Source of the DNA: Actinomycetota bacterium | GTDB taxonomy: Bacteria > Actinomycetota > Thermoleophilia > Gaiellales > Gaiellaceae | DNA length: 52,959 nt | Direction: 5' to 3' | Assembly (NCBI GenBank): GCA_005888435.1 | Contig: VAXO01000059.1 | Coordinates: 1-52,959 of the forward strand | Notes under the pieces: generated by a model | The model's input: the letters and a program-made list of their open reading frames with translations, nothing else | What the model was told of the DNA's origin: nothing | Database searches by the model: none | Made by a program: the position numbers and the translations under genes | Shown: positions 8,701-15,873 of the stretch, one piece after another | How the letters are laid out: each line of letters starts with the position of its first letter | Position numbering within the stretch: the stretch's first letter is position 1

Positions 8701-9041
8701 AGCACGCGGAAGCGCGGATCGACACCCGCCGCGAACGGATGCGAGCGCAGCAGCCGGTGGCAGAAGCCGTGGATCGTGGAGATCCACGCGCCGTCGAGCG
8801 CGCGGGCCAGATCGGGCCGGCCGCGCTCGACGAGGCCGGCCCGAATGCGGGTCCGCAGCTCGCCGGCCGCCTTCTCCGTGTACGTGATGACGAGGATCGA
8901 CTCCACGTCGACGCCTTCGTCGCACACCGCGCGCGCAAACCGCTCGACCAGCACGCGCGTCTTCCCCGTGCCGGCCCCGGCCGACACGAAGACGAGCCCG
9001 CGCGCGTCGACTGCGGCGCGCTGTTCCGGGTTGAGGTTCAC
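5736..9041 (-). CDS. AddA/UvrD-like helicase with C-terminal Fe-S nuclease
   Basis: A 1101-residue SF1 helicase-nuclease for double-strand-break end processing. Helicase motifs in order: SAGAGTGKT (20-28), STIHGFCHRLL, VDEFQDTN (302-309), GDEFQSIYGFRHAD (330-343), LTMNYRS, LLTIHAAKGLEFK, RLYYVAMTRA. The C-terminal 200 residues are a RecB-type PD-(D/E)xK nuclease: ALFERC, GRLDVL, VVDYKTN, LQRLVYALA. Four Cys (the ERC Cys plus C1074, C1077, C1084) match the Fe-S staple of AddB and Cas4 nucleases. GTG at 9041 overlaps the upstream TGA (GTGA), so it is coupled to the AddB-like gene. It could equally be compared with actinobacterial AdnA; I call it AddA-like because it has the nuclease after an intact helicase. 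Confidence 0.9.
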   Translation of the reverse strand: MNLNPEQRAAVDARGLVFVSAGAGTGKTRVLVERFARAVCDEGVDVESILVITYTEKAAGELRTRIRAGLVERGRPDLARALDGAWISTIHGFCHRLLRSHPFAAGVDPRFRVLDESQGRVLRGEAFEAALTDFCAGDDAARLRLLAVYGAAGLRRMLTGVYETLRSAGRALVLELGDPRSLQECIEEFHEAARCLGEEMTLGDEPPERLLDLSGLRLRGPRAASYEEARKQVEQAALDQLAAADRDLLQELLTGFAAAYQDAKDRESALDFEDLQLRARDLLRDDAAIREREQLRFRAVMVDEFQDTNRLQCELIDLIAGESCERFFVGDEFQSIYGFRHADVQVFRERREAADDGLLPLTMNYRSRPEVLAVVNHLFGADFGDEFQPLAASGEFPDPVFGPPVELLVTDKSSYADTNVHWRRGEARAIARRIRELIESGAAEAGEIVLLFAAGTDAEWYEEELRALGIATYRGTGRGYFGQQQVVDLLSYLRLLRNRYDDEALVSVLASPFVGVSNDALVLMRRAAPKRPLFVALERELPETLPERDAQLLRAFRQRYERLTAASSRLSLERLCERVLAEHDYDLAVLAQWDGRRRYANLRKLARLARSYEELRGPDVEGFVRFVRDQEAVGARELEAVAEEEGGDAVRLLTIHAAKGLEFKVVVVADAGRDRAPPASDEILALSDGRFGFRVADPLTSERRGVYAYEEVKEARKTEERAERLRLYYVAMTRAIDRLIVSGSIDPARTADESTPIGWVIGRLEAGEEIERAPQQPVELEREGARVILRVDRHSEEEPVAGEALPDDGQLALFAEDAVAALPPLVPRLPPLADVPAPPLHRVRRLSFSALALFERCSYRYYAERVVGMRPTDERNAAPGTTGLAATEIGDAVHRLLELVNLHEPLPPDDLVALVQGWYSRVSDEELERIAGFVRSYCESDLARRVATLAGARPERPFAFEHDGVLLRGRLDVLQLDGSRALVVDYKTNTLDEGTPNEIVEHDYRLQRLVYALACFRAGADEVEVVYHFLERSDAVVSTVFQRSELPELEAELSEAIARINAGDFRPTPDEFICAGCPALDVVCAGPRLRSALASETFVAA

Positions 9042-11974
9042 GCGCGCCTCACCCGGCACATCGGCCAGAGCTGGCACCACGTCGGACAGTCGCCGCCCTT
9101 CGGGTCATGGCGGATGTCTCCGCTGCGCATGCGCTCGACGAGCCCGACGGCGAGGTCGCGCGAGCGGTCGACCTGACTCCAGAATGCGTCCTCGTCCAGG
9201 TAGTCCTTGCTCGAGTATCCGGGCACGCCGTCGTCGCGCGCCTCCGCGCGCAGCAGGCCACGTGGCTTGCGCTCGCCGGCCAGCGGGCGGTAGAGGCCGC
9301 CGAGCGGTTCGATCCCGACGAGGTCGCGGAGGACGAGCATGTAGAGCGGGATCTGGAGCTTCTGCTCCGACTCGATCTCCGCCGCTGAGTGCCCGCGTTT
9401 GCCCGCCTTGTAGTCCTGGACGATGCCGCGCGCGCTGAACGGGTCGACGTCGATCCGGTCGATCTTGCCGGAGAGGGTCACTCCGTCCGCGAGCTCGAGC
9501 CCGCGCTGGAGCTCCGCGGCGGCGCGTTCGGTGCCGAACGACACTTCGAAGCGACGCGGGACGAGCGGCGACTCGGCCGCCGCGTCCTCGCGCACGAAGG
9601 CCTCGAGATCGCGCCACAGACCGTGGCGCAGCTCGCGCTGCTGCAGGTCGGTCAGCTCCATGCGCTGACCGGCGACCGCGTCGTCGAGGCAGCGGCGCAG
9701 GTAAGCGAGCGCCGCCTCCAGGTGGTCGGGGTCGACCCGCTCGACGCCGAGCTCCTTCGGCAGGCCGGAGTAGAAGCGGTAGAGCGTCTGGTGCGCGATC
9801 GACCCGCGCATGCGCGCGTCGACCTCGCGGTCCATCGTCTTCGGGTCGATCAGCCGGTCGATGAACCACATCGACGAGCAATCGACGAAGCGCTCCAGCT
9901 CGGTCACGTTGAACGTCGTGCGCCGGCGCAGCTCGGCGACGACGAGCGGATGCGTCAGCCGAGTCGGCCGCTCGAAGGCGCGCAACGCGCGAATCAGGCG
10001 ACGCTCCCAGTCGTTTGCCGCGGCGATCGCCTCCGCAGCGGCACGGTCTTCGGGCGCGCGCAGCGCGACGGCGCGCAGCCGCTCGCGCTCGGTCGGCGCC
10101 GCCTCGAGCGGCCACGTCAGCTGCGAGAGAGGACGCCGCCGCGTCCAGCGCTGGACGTCGTCGGCCGGGAAGAGCGCGACGACCTCCTCCCAGAACGGGC
10201 TCGGCGAGCGCGGGCTGCCGTCGTCGCCGGCCGCTTCGCGCGCGAGGTAGACGCGCTTCGTCGCGCGCGTGCAGGCCGTGTAGAAGAGGTAGCGGTCGCG
10301 GGCGACCTGGTCGGGTCGCGACAGCCGCGCGCGCGAGCGCTCGTCGAGCTCGCGCCGGGCGTCGTCCGCGAGGAACGGCGACTCGTGACCGCGCCGCGGC
10401 AGCCGACCCTCCTCGAGGCCGAGCACGAAGACGATCTCGAACCTGCGCGTGCGTGCGCGCAGCAGGTCGAGCACGGCGACGCGGCCGCGCTCGGCCGCCG
10501 ACGCGCGCCGGACCTCGGCACGCTCGAGCGCGGCGACGAGCTCCTCGGTCGAGAGCGAGCCCTCGAGCTCGCTCCACCCGCGCAGCTCGCCGAGCAGGCG
10601 CATGACGGCGTCGTGCGCTCGGATGTCGTGCCGCGAGATCTCGCCGACCGGCGGCGACTCGAGACCGTACGCCGCACGCAGCATCGACGCGGCGAGCGCC
10701 GCAACCGCGTCGAGCGGCGTCGGCGCAGAGCGCAGCGCTTCGAGCACGGGCAGCGGCTGGCCGTCCCGCAGGCGGACCGTCTCCTCCTCCACCTTCTCCG
10801 GGTCGGTGACGGCGCGCCCGCGCAGGCGGCCCTCGAGGAAGTCGACGTTCTGGCGCGACAGCCCCGAGTACGGCGAGCGTAGGAACGCATACAGCTCGGC
10901 ACGCCCGCCGCCGAGCCAGGCGAAGCGCAGCACGCTCAACAGCGCCTGGCCGTACGCGGTCTTGTCGAGCCGGACGTACGACTCGAGCGCGTACGGCACG
11001 CCGAGCGTTCCCAGTGCCGTCTCGAGAGGCGCCTGCCAGCGGTCGAGCGTGGGACAGACGATGCCGATCTCCTCCGGCGCCGTGCCGCCACGGATGAGCG
11101 ACAGCAGCTCCTCGCCGACGAGCTCGAGCACGCCGCGGGTGCCCGCGGCCTCGAAGAAGCGGAGCGCGCCCTCGATCGGCGGCGCATCGGCGGGAGGACG
11201 CTCGGCGAAGAGCGTCCGCTCGAGATGGGCGAGCGCTGGCGCCGCGACCTCTGCGAAGCGCGCCGGTAGCTCCTCGATACGGCCGTCGGCGAGCGAGGCG
11301 AGATCGTCCATCGTGCGGCCGAGCGATGCAAACGCGGGACGGCCGGGCTCGTACGGCATCGAGACGGTCACCTCAGTGCGACCGGCGAGCGCCTGCAGGA
11401 GCGCCCATTCGGCTCCCGTCAGGTCCTCGAAGCCGTAGGCGAACACCGGCTCGCCGCCCCAGGCTTCGAGCTCGTTGACGACACGCTCGGCGGCATGGCG
11501 GCGGAGGAGGTCGCGATCCCAGAGGTCGAGGCGGTCGAGCTCGGCGCGGTACGCGGCATAGAGCGTCGCCAGCTCTCCGTCGAGGTCGTTCGGGTCGAGC
11601 AGGCCCGACTCCAGCTCGGCGACCGCCGCGAGGAGCGAGTCGGCGAAGCCGCCGAACCTGGCCGACCGTCCGAGACCGTTCAGCGACTGGCCCGCGAGCG
11701 AGCGCCGAACGATCAGCGTCCGCTGTGCCTCGCTGGCGACAGGGCGCGAGCCGGCGCCGCGGCGCGCGATGCGGTTGAAGACGTCGTCGAACGTGCCGAT
11801 CGAGCCGGCCAGGAGCGCCGGCTGCAGCTCGAGCAGGTCGCGCTCGACCCGCTCGACGTCCGAGCGGTTCGGCACGATCAGGAACGGTTCATCGGTCAGA
11901 GCCGCCAGGTAACGCCGCAGCAGGAGCGCCACCTTCCCGGCGTTCGCCGGTCCGGTGATCAAGGTCAGACCCAC
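9038..11974 (-). CDS. AddB-like subunit, Fe-S PD-(D/E)xK nuclease
   Basis: A 978-residue partner of the downstream helicase. The N-terminus has GPANAGKV (8-15), a Walker A shape whose final Ser/Thr is Val, so Mg-ATP binding is doubtful. The middle is a degenerate SF1 fold (YLFYTACTRATKRVYLA resembles motif VI; LGLEEGRLPRRGHESPF is AddB-like). The C-terminus is a nuclease: ELERFVDC, SGKIDRIDVD, VQDYKAGK, LQIPLYML, then C963-x3-C967-x5-C973, giving an Fe-S cluster with the first Cys. Start is GTG at 11974; its first codons coincide with a unit of the GGGTCTGACCCC array, and a TAAAGT box lies 9 nt upstream. Function with the helicase in recombinational repair is inferred from the pair. Confidence 0.85.
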   Translation of the reverse strand: MGLTLITGPANAGKVALLLRRYLAALTDEPFLIVPNRSDVERVERDLLELQPALLAGSIGTFDDVFNRIARRGAGSRPVASEAQRTLIVRRSLAGQSLNGLGRSARFGGFADSLLAAVAELESGLLDPNDLDGELATLYAAYRAELDRLDLWDRDLLRRHAAERVVNELEAWGGEPVFAYGFEDLTGAEWALLQALAGRTEVTVSMPYEPGRPAFASLGRTMDDLASLADGRIEELPARFAEVAAPALAHLERTLFAERPPADAPPIEGALRFFEAAGTRGVLELVGEELLSLIRGGTAPEEIGIVCPTLDRWQAPLETALGTLGVPYALESYVRLDKTAYGQALLSVLRFAWLGGGRAELYAFLRSPYSGLSRQNVDFLEGRLRGRAVTDPEKVEEETVRLRDGQPLPVLEALRSAPTPLDAVAALAASMLRAAYGLESPPVGEISRHDIRAHDAVMRLLGELRGWSELEGSLSTEELVAALERAEVRRASAAERGRVAVLDLLRARTRRFEIVFVLGLEEGRLPRRGHESPFLADDARRELDERSRARLSRPDQVARDRYLFYTACTRATKRVYLAREAAGDDGSPRSPSPFWEEVVALFPADDVQRWTRRRPLSQLTWPLEAAPTERERLRAVALRAPEDRAAAEAIAAANDWERRLIRALRAFERPTRLTHPLVVAELRRRTTFNVTELERFVDCSSMWFIDRLIDPKTMDREVDARMRGSIAHQTLYRFYSGLPKELGVERVDPDHLEAALAYLRRCLDDAVAGQRMELTDLQQRELRHGLWRDLEAFVREDAAAESPLVPRRFEVSFGTERAAAELQRGLELADGVTLSGKIDRIDVDPFSARGIVQDYKAGKRGHSAAEIESEQKLQIPLYMLVLRDLVGIEPLGGLYRPLAGERKPRGLLRAEARDDGVPGYSSKDYLDEDAFWSQVDRSRDLAVGLVERMRSGDIRHDPKGGDCPTWCQLWPMCRVRRA

Positions 11975-12046
11975 AACTGACCCACTTTACTGAGCTGGTC
12001 AGACGGGGTCTGCCCCGGGGTCTGACCCCCCGCAGGGTCTGACCCC
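11963..12046. repeat. Array of GGGTCTGACCCC palindromic units
   Basis: Near-palindromic units occur at 11963-11972 (inverted, inside the AddB-like start), 11997-12004, 12005-12016, 12017-12029 and 12035-12046. The two best are GGGGTCTGACCCC and GGGTCTGACCCC. They lie between the zinc-protein gene and the AddB-like gene, both on the minus strand. They can form several small hairpins; whether they are a binding-site array, a terminator or a genome-wide palindromic repeat cannot be settled here. Confidence 0.65.
11984..11989 (-). promoter_or_regulatory. Putative -10 box (TAAAGT) of the addBA-like operon
   Basis: TAAAGT on the minus strand ends 9 nt before the GTG start at 11974. It fits the TANNNT actinobacterial -10 pattern and would yield a leader of only a few nucleotides. 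It sits between units of the palindromic array. Confidence 0.35.
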
Positions 12047-12064
12047 AGCCTTTCGCAGTTCGCC

Positions 12065-12262
12065 CTACGCAGCCGCGGTCTTGGGCCGCCGGCCGCGGCG
12101 CGCGACGGCTTGGCCGGGCATCTTTCCCGCACACGCGTCGCAGAGATCGGCCTGCTTCGAACCGCGGCGTGCGTCGGTGAAATTGATGCGCATCACCGCG
12201 CCTTTGGCCTCGTCTACTTCTTTGCCGCAGTTGTCGCACACGAGCCTCGTAACACGTGCCAC
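12065..12262 (-). CDS. Small zinc-ribbon DNA-binding-like protein
   Basis: A 65-residue protein. CDNC and CDAC form two CxxC pairs about 28 residues apart and frame a beta segment (GAVMRINFTDARRGSKQADL). A basic tail follows, with RRGRRPKTA near the end, an AT-hook-like Arg-Gly-Arg. The pattern suggests a small zinc-binding protein that touches nucleic acid, but I do not recognise a named family. GTG at 12262 is chosen over an upstream ATG because AGGAGG lies 6 nt before it. It follows topoisomerase IB on the same strand with 58 bp between. Confidence 0.75.
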   Translation of the reverse strand: MARVTRLVCDNCGKEVDEAKGAVMRINFTDARRGSKQADLCDACAGKMPGQAVARRGRRPKTAAA

Positions 12263-12268
12263 GGATTT

Positions 12269-12274
12269 CCTCCT
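12269..12274 (-). promoter_or_regulatory. Perfect RBS that sets the GTG start at 12262
   Basis: AGGAGG on the minus strand, 6 nt before the GTG start. It lies between that GTG and the alternative upstream ATG at 12277, so it decides the start. Confidence 0.75.
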
Positions 12275-12320
12275 CAATTCGGCATTGCCCCGCGCCTGAG
12301 CTTAACCAAAGCGAGCGGAA

Positions 12321-13337
12321 TCAGGCAGCGGCTCTGGTTTGCCGAATTTTCCACGAGCGAAGCAGGCTCAAGAGTGCCTGCTCTTCCTGGTCGAGGTCGA
12401 TGTCGCGGGCATGAACGACGCGCAAATGTCGCGGCCGGAAATCCTCGATCGTTCTGCCATCGAGATACTGGTCGATCACTGCCGGGCTGACGTATGAGCT
12501 GCGTGCAACAGCGGGCGTATTGCCGAGTTCCTTGCCCACGCGCCGCATCACGGCCGGGATCACCTTCTTCGCCTCGCGCTCGCTCTCGGGCGGGCCGTGC
12601 TCGGCGAACGCGATCGCCGCGATGAGCGTCCCGCCCCATGTGCGGAAGTCCTTCGCCGTGAACTCGTCGCCGAGGTATTCGCGGACGTAGTCGTTCAGGC
12701 GCGCGCCGGTCAGGTTGCAGATGCCGCCCTCGCACTCGTAGCGGAAGAGCCGCCGGCCGCCCCCGAGCGCGAGTAGCTCCTTGACGCTGTCTGCAAGCTC
12801 CTCGTCGACCAGCGCCGTGCGCACGACGGTGCGGTGCTTCGCCACGAAGTCGAAGGCGATCCTGTTGCCGCGGACGTGGACGTGGCTCTTGCGCAGCGTC
12901 GTGATCCCGTAGGTGCGCGATTCCTTGGCGTAACGCTCCGAGCCGACGCGGAACCAGCCCGCGTTGATCAGCCGCGTCGCGATCGCCGAGACGCGCAGCC
13001 GGTCGAGCACGTCGTGGCCCATGTGCTCCGCGGCCGCCGCCCGCAGCTCCGGCAGCCGCTCGGCGAAGCGGATCAGGCTGTCGAACTTCGCCTGCTCCTG
13101 CTGGGCCCGGAAACTCGCGTGGTACAGGTACTGGCGGCGTCCGGCTGCATCGACTCCCGTTGCCTGCAGCTTTGCGCTCGGGCTGGGCGAGATCCAGACG
13201 TCCTTCCAGGCGGGCGGGATCACGAGCGCGCGGATGCGCTCCAGCTTCGCCTCGTCGGCGATCCTGTTTCCGCGCGCGTCGACGTAGCGGAATCGTCCGC
13301 TCGACCCCAAGCGCCTCCAACCCCCTTTCCTCGGCAT
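12321..13337 (-). CDS. DNA topoisomerase IB
   Basis: A 338-residue eukaryotic/poxvirus-type topoisomerase I, which relaxes supercoils through a 3'-phosphotyrosine. The N-terminal domain holds the family segment RIRALVIPPAWKDVWISP (33-50). Catalytic elements: KFDSLIRFAERLP (84-95), TTLRKSHVHVRG (146-157) with HRTVVR, DFRTWGGT (230-237) and the active-site Tyr282 in ARSSYVSPAVID. Length fits the bacterial family of about 340 residues. Start is ATG at 13337, next to the divergent dehydrogenase gene. A second frame on the same strand (12274-13344) is an Arg/Ala-rich shadow without family motifs. Confidence 0.93.
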   Translation of the reverse strand: MPRKGGWRRLGSSGRFRYVDARGNRIADEAKLERIRALVIPPAWKDVWISPSPSAKLQATGVDAAGRRQYLYHASFRAQQEQAKFDSLIRFAERLPELRAAAAEHMGHDVLDRLRVSAIATRLINAGWFRVGSERYAKESRTYGITTLRKSHVHVRGNRIAFDFVAKHRTVVRTALVDEELADSVKELLALGGGRRLFRYECEGGICNLTGARLNDYVREYLGDEFTAKDFRTWGGTLIAAIAFAEHGPPESEREAKKVIPAVMRRVGKELGNTPAVARSSYVSPAVIDQYLDGRTIEDFRPRHLRVVHARDIDLDQEEQALLSLLRSWKIRQTRAAA

Positions 13338-13361
13338 GCTCCATCGCTAGTGTCCGCCCGG

Positions 13362-14432
13362 GTGGACGCCAAAACGATCGTGGTGCTGGAGGGGGACGAT
13401 ACCGGCCAGGAACTGCTGGAGGAATCTCTGCGCGTGCTTGCCCCGGAGGTGACCGGGCTCGAGCTCGACTTTCTCCGCTTCGATCTCTCGTTGGAGTCTC
13501 GCCGGAAGACGCAGAACGCCGTCGTGTACGAGGCCGCCCGCGCGATCCGCGAGCACGGTCTCGGGCTGAAGGCGGCGACGATCACCCCCGAGGGCCGCGA
13601 CGATGTCGGCTCGCCGAACCGCATCCTTCGCGAGGAGATCGGCGGGCGTGTGATCGTTCGGACCGGGCGGCGAATCCCCGGGGTGATCCCGCTCGGGGGC
13701 GTGCACGCACCGATCTCGATCGTGCGCATGGCCGTGGGTGACGCGTACGGCGCGAAGGAGTGGCGCGAGGGCGAGGGCGACGATGAGGCCGCCTTTCGTA
13801 CCGAGCGGATCGAGCGGCGCATCTGCCGCTCGGTGGCGGAGTTCTCTTTCCGGCATGCGGAGCAGGCCGGGGCGAGGGTCTTCGGAGGCCCGAAGTACAC
13901 GGTCAGCCCGACGTACGAGGGGATGCTGAAGGAGGAGATGGATGCGGCTGCCGAGCGGCACCCGGAGGTCGCGTACGAGCCGCAGCTGATCGACGCGACG
14001 TTCGCGCTGCTGATCGCGTCGACGGGAGATCCGTTGGTGATTCCGGCGCTGAACCGCGACGGCGACATCCTCTCCGACCTGGTCTTGCCGCTCTTCGGGT
14101 CGATTGCCGGATCGGAGTCGCTGCTGGTCGCGTTCGACGAGGCCTACGAGACGCGCGCGTTAATGGCAGAGGCGGCCCACGGAACCGCGCCCTCCTTACG
14201 GGGCAAGGACGTGGCGAATCCGATGGCGATGATCCTCGCCGGCGCCGCTCTGCTCGCCCCCGGCGGCGAGCAGCACCGGCAAGCGGGTCGCGCGATCCGC
14301 GAGTCGTGCCTGGAGGCCGTCGCGCAGGGCGTGCGAACGGCCGACCTGGGCGGCCACGCCGGCACGACGGAGTTCACCGACGAGGTGATCCGTCGCGTGA
14401 AGTCGAAGCTCGAGGTCTGGGCGGCGTTGTAG
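13362..14432 (+). CDS. Isocitrate/isopropylmalate dehydrogenase family
   Basis: A 356-residue decarboxylating dehydrogenase of the IDH/IPMDH fold. Visible: N-terminal VVLEGDDTGQELLEESLRVL (GDGIG-like position), substrate-loop region RRKTQNAVVYEAARAI, TPEGRDDVGSPNRILRE, the Asp segment LIDATFALLI, NRDGDILSDLVLPLFGSIAGS (metal Asp pair) and the cofactor loop AAHGTAPSLRGKDVANPMAMILAGAALL. Substrate-loop residues differ from textbook IDH, IPMDH and tartrate dehydrogenases, so I do not assign the substrate. GTG at 13362 has TAGTGT 8 nt upstream; GTG at 13350 is the alternative. Its TAG is directly followed by the stop of the convergent HD-GYP gene. Confidence 0.82.
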   Translation: MDAKTIVVLEGDDTGQELLEESLRVLAPEVTGLELDFLRFDLSLESRRKTQNAVVYEAARAIREHGLGLKAATITPEGRDDVGSPNRILREEIGGRVIVRTGRRIPGVIPLGGVHAPISIVRMAVGDAYGAKEWREGEGDDEAAFRTERIERRICRSVAEFSFRHAEQAGARVFGGPKYTVSPTYEGMLKEEMDAAAERHPEVAYEPQLIDATFALLIASTGDPLVIPALNRDGDILSDLVLPLFGSIAGSESLLVAFDEAYETRALMAEAAHGTAPSLRGKDVANPMAMILAGAALLAPGGEQHRQAGRAIRESCLEAVAQGVRTADLGGHAGTTEFTDEVIRRVKSKLEVWAAL

Positions 14433-14999
14433 CTAGCTCGCGGCCGCGTCGGCGAATGCGCCGGCGCTCCACGCCAGCAGGAACGCATGCGCGATCTCCG
14501 GGTCGAACTGCGTCCCGGAACAGCGCTCGATCTCGGCGAGCGCATGCAGGGTCGGCAGGGCGCGCCGGTAGGGACGCGTCGAGGTCATCGCGTCGAACGC
14601 GTCCACGACCGCGAGCAGCCGAGCGCCTTCGGGGACGTCGGCGCCGGGCCGCCGCATCGGGTAGCCGTCGCCGTCCCAGCGCTCGTGGTGAAAGAGGACG
14701 TACGGGATCGCGTACTGGGCCGGGCCGACCGGCGCGATCAGGCGGGCGCCGGCGGTCGGGTGGGTGCGGATCTCGGCGAGCTCCTGAGGGCTGAGCGGGC
14801 CGCGCTTGCGGAGAATCCGGTCGGAGACCATGACCTTCCCGATGTCGTGCACCCGCGCTCCCACGCGCAGGCGCTCGACGTGGGCGTTGTCCCACCCCAG
14901 CCACGAGGCCAGACGCGTCGCTAGGTCGGTGACGCGGGTGCAGTGCGCCGCCGTCGAGGGGTCGCGCGCGGCCTGCGCTGAGGCGAGGGCAGCCAGCAT
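14433..14999 (-). CDS. HD-GYP domain phosphodiesterase
   Basis: A 188-residue stand-alone HD-GYP domain. Metal and signature motifs are complete: H19-C-TRV helix, H51-D52-IGK, HHERWDGDGYP (104-114) containing GYP, and DAFDAMTSTRPYR (133-145). Such domains hydrolyse cyclic dinucleotides (c-di-GMP to GMP) or related signals; with no receiver or sensor domain, specificity is open. ATG start with TGAGG about 9 nt upstream. The reading frame begins directly with the catalytic domain, so nothing is missing at the N-terminus. Its stop (14433-14435) touches the stop of the dehydrogenase on the other strand. Confidence 0.9.
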   Translation of the reverse strand: MLAALASAQAARDPSTAAHCTRVTDLATRLASWLGWDNAHVERLRVGARVHDIGKVMVSDRILRKRGPLSPQELAEIRTHPTAGARLIAPVGPAQYAIPYVLFHHERWDGDGYPMRRPGADVPEGARLLAVVDAFDAMTSTRPYRRALPTLHALAEIERCSGTQFDPEIAHAFLLAWSAGAFADAAAS

Positions 15000-15036
15000 C
15001 GGGCTGACCTCATTCCAGACGCGGCGCGAAATCCCT

Positions 15037-15873
15037 CTAGGGCGACGAACGCCAGATGCCGGTGATCGGCCGCGCGTTCGCAGACCGGCCGAGCAGGGGC
15101 AGGCTCCATGCGTCCTCGATCGTCCGGAGCAGCGAATAGTGGCCGGTCCGTGCGGTCACGCGCGTCGCGGGCCTGACGGCGGTGCCGAGGGCGAGCGCCG
15201 GCACGTGGTTCTGAACAGTTCCCTCGTCGAACGTGACGAAGACGACGGTATTCGGGAGCGTCAGCAGCGGCGGAATGGTGCGGGCGAGCCAGCGGTCGCC
15301 CGTGCGGACGGAGCAGTCGTGCATCGAGTGGCAGAGGTCCGGCACGACGAGCGCGAAGTCGGGCAGCGCGCCGGCGTGGAGGTCTCTTTGGAGCTGCGTC
15401 AGCGGCACGACCCGCCCGCGCCGCGCGGGGCTCGCGACGACGTCGCGGAAGTACAGGAACGGCACGTGCTTCTTGGCGTAGCGGCCCGCGAACGCGCCGG
15501 TGAAGCCCGGACGCGGCAGGCCCTCGGCATACGTCTTCCAGCTGCGGCCCGACGCCTCGAGCGAGTCGGCGAGGTTCCGCGCAGCGACGATGCACGTGGT
15601 GCAGTCGTCGTGGATGCCCTGTGTTCCGCCCGAGACGAGCGCGACGTAGTTCGGCAGGCTCGGGTGGGTGATGCCGTAGTACCGGGTGAGCCGCACGTAG
15701 CGGCGCGCCAGCGCGGTGAAGGTCGGCGCTGCGCGGGAGCCGATCACCTGCGACTCCTCCTTGTTCTCGAAGACGATCACGACGACGTGGGCGAAGTCCG
15801 GGACCCCGTCGGCCGCATGTCCGACGGGACACACGACAGCCACGGCGAGAAGAACGAGGACGAGGCGCCTCAG
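15037..15873 (-). CDS. Secreted phosphoesterase (acid phosphatase/PLC superfamily)
   Basis: About 278 residues. FAHVVVIVFENKEESQVIG and THPSLPNYVALVSG are the metal-binding opening and nucleophile region of the PF04185 phosphoesterase family; later LVVPDLCHSMHDC, FVTFDEG and ARTGHYSLLRTIEDAW supply the remaining metal ligands. The N-terminus MRRLVLVLLAVAVVCPVGHA is a textbook signal peptide, which is only kept whole if translation starts at the CTG at 15873. That CTG overlaps the DedA stop (CTGA) and has GAGGAG 6 nt upstream. The next in-frame GTG (about 15852) would cut the signal peptide. Likely exported and acting on phosphate esters or phospholipids; substrate unknown. Confidence 0.82.
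   Translation of the reverse strand: MRRLVLVLLAVAVVCPVGHAADGVPDFAHVVVIVFENKEESQVIGSRAAPTFTALARRYVRLTRYYGITHPSLPNYVALVSGGTQGIHDDCTTCIVAARNLADSLEASGRSWKTYAEGLPRPGFTGAFAGRYAKKHVPFLYFRDVVASPARRGRVVPLTQLQRDLHAGALPDFALVVPDLCHSMHDCSVRTGDRWLARTIPPLLTLPNTVVFVTFDEGTVQNHVPALALGTAVRPATRVTARTGHYSLLRTIEDAWSLPLLGRSANARPITGIWRSSP

Noticed and set aside
12274-13344. Alternative 356-residue frame over topoisomerase IB
   Set aside because: It is Arg/Ala-rich with no family motifs, whereas the overlapping frame on the same strand has a complete topoisomerase IB active site.
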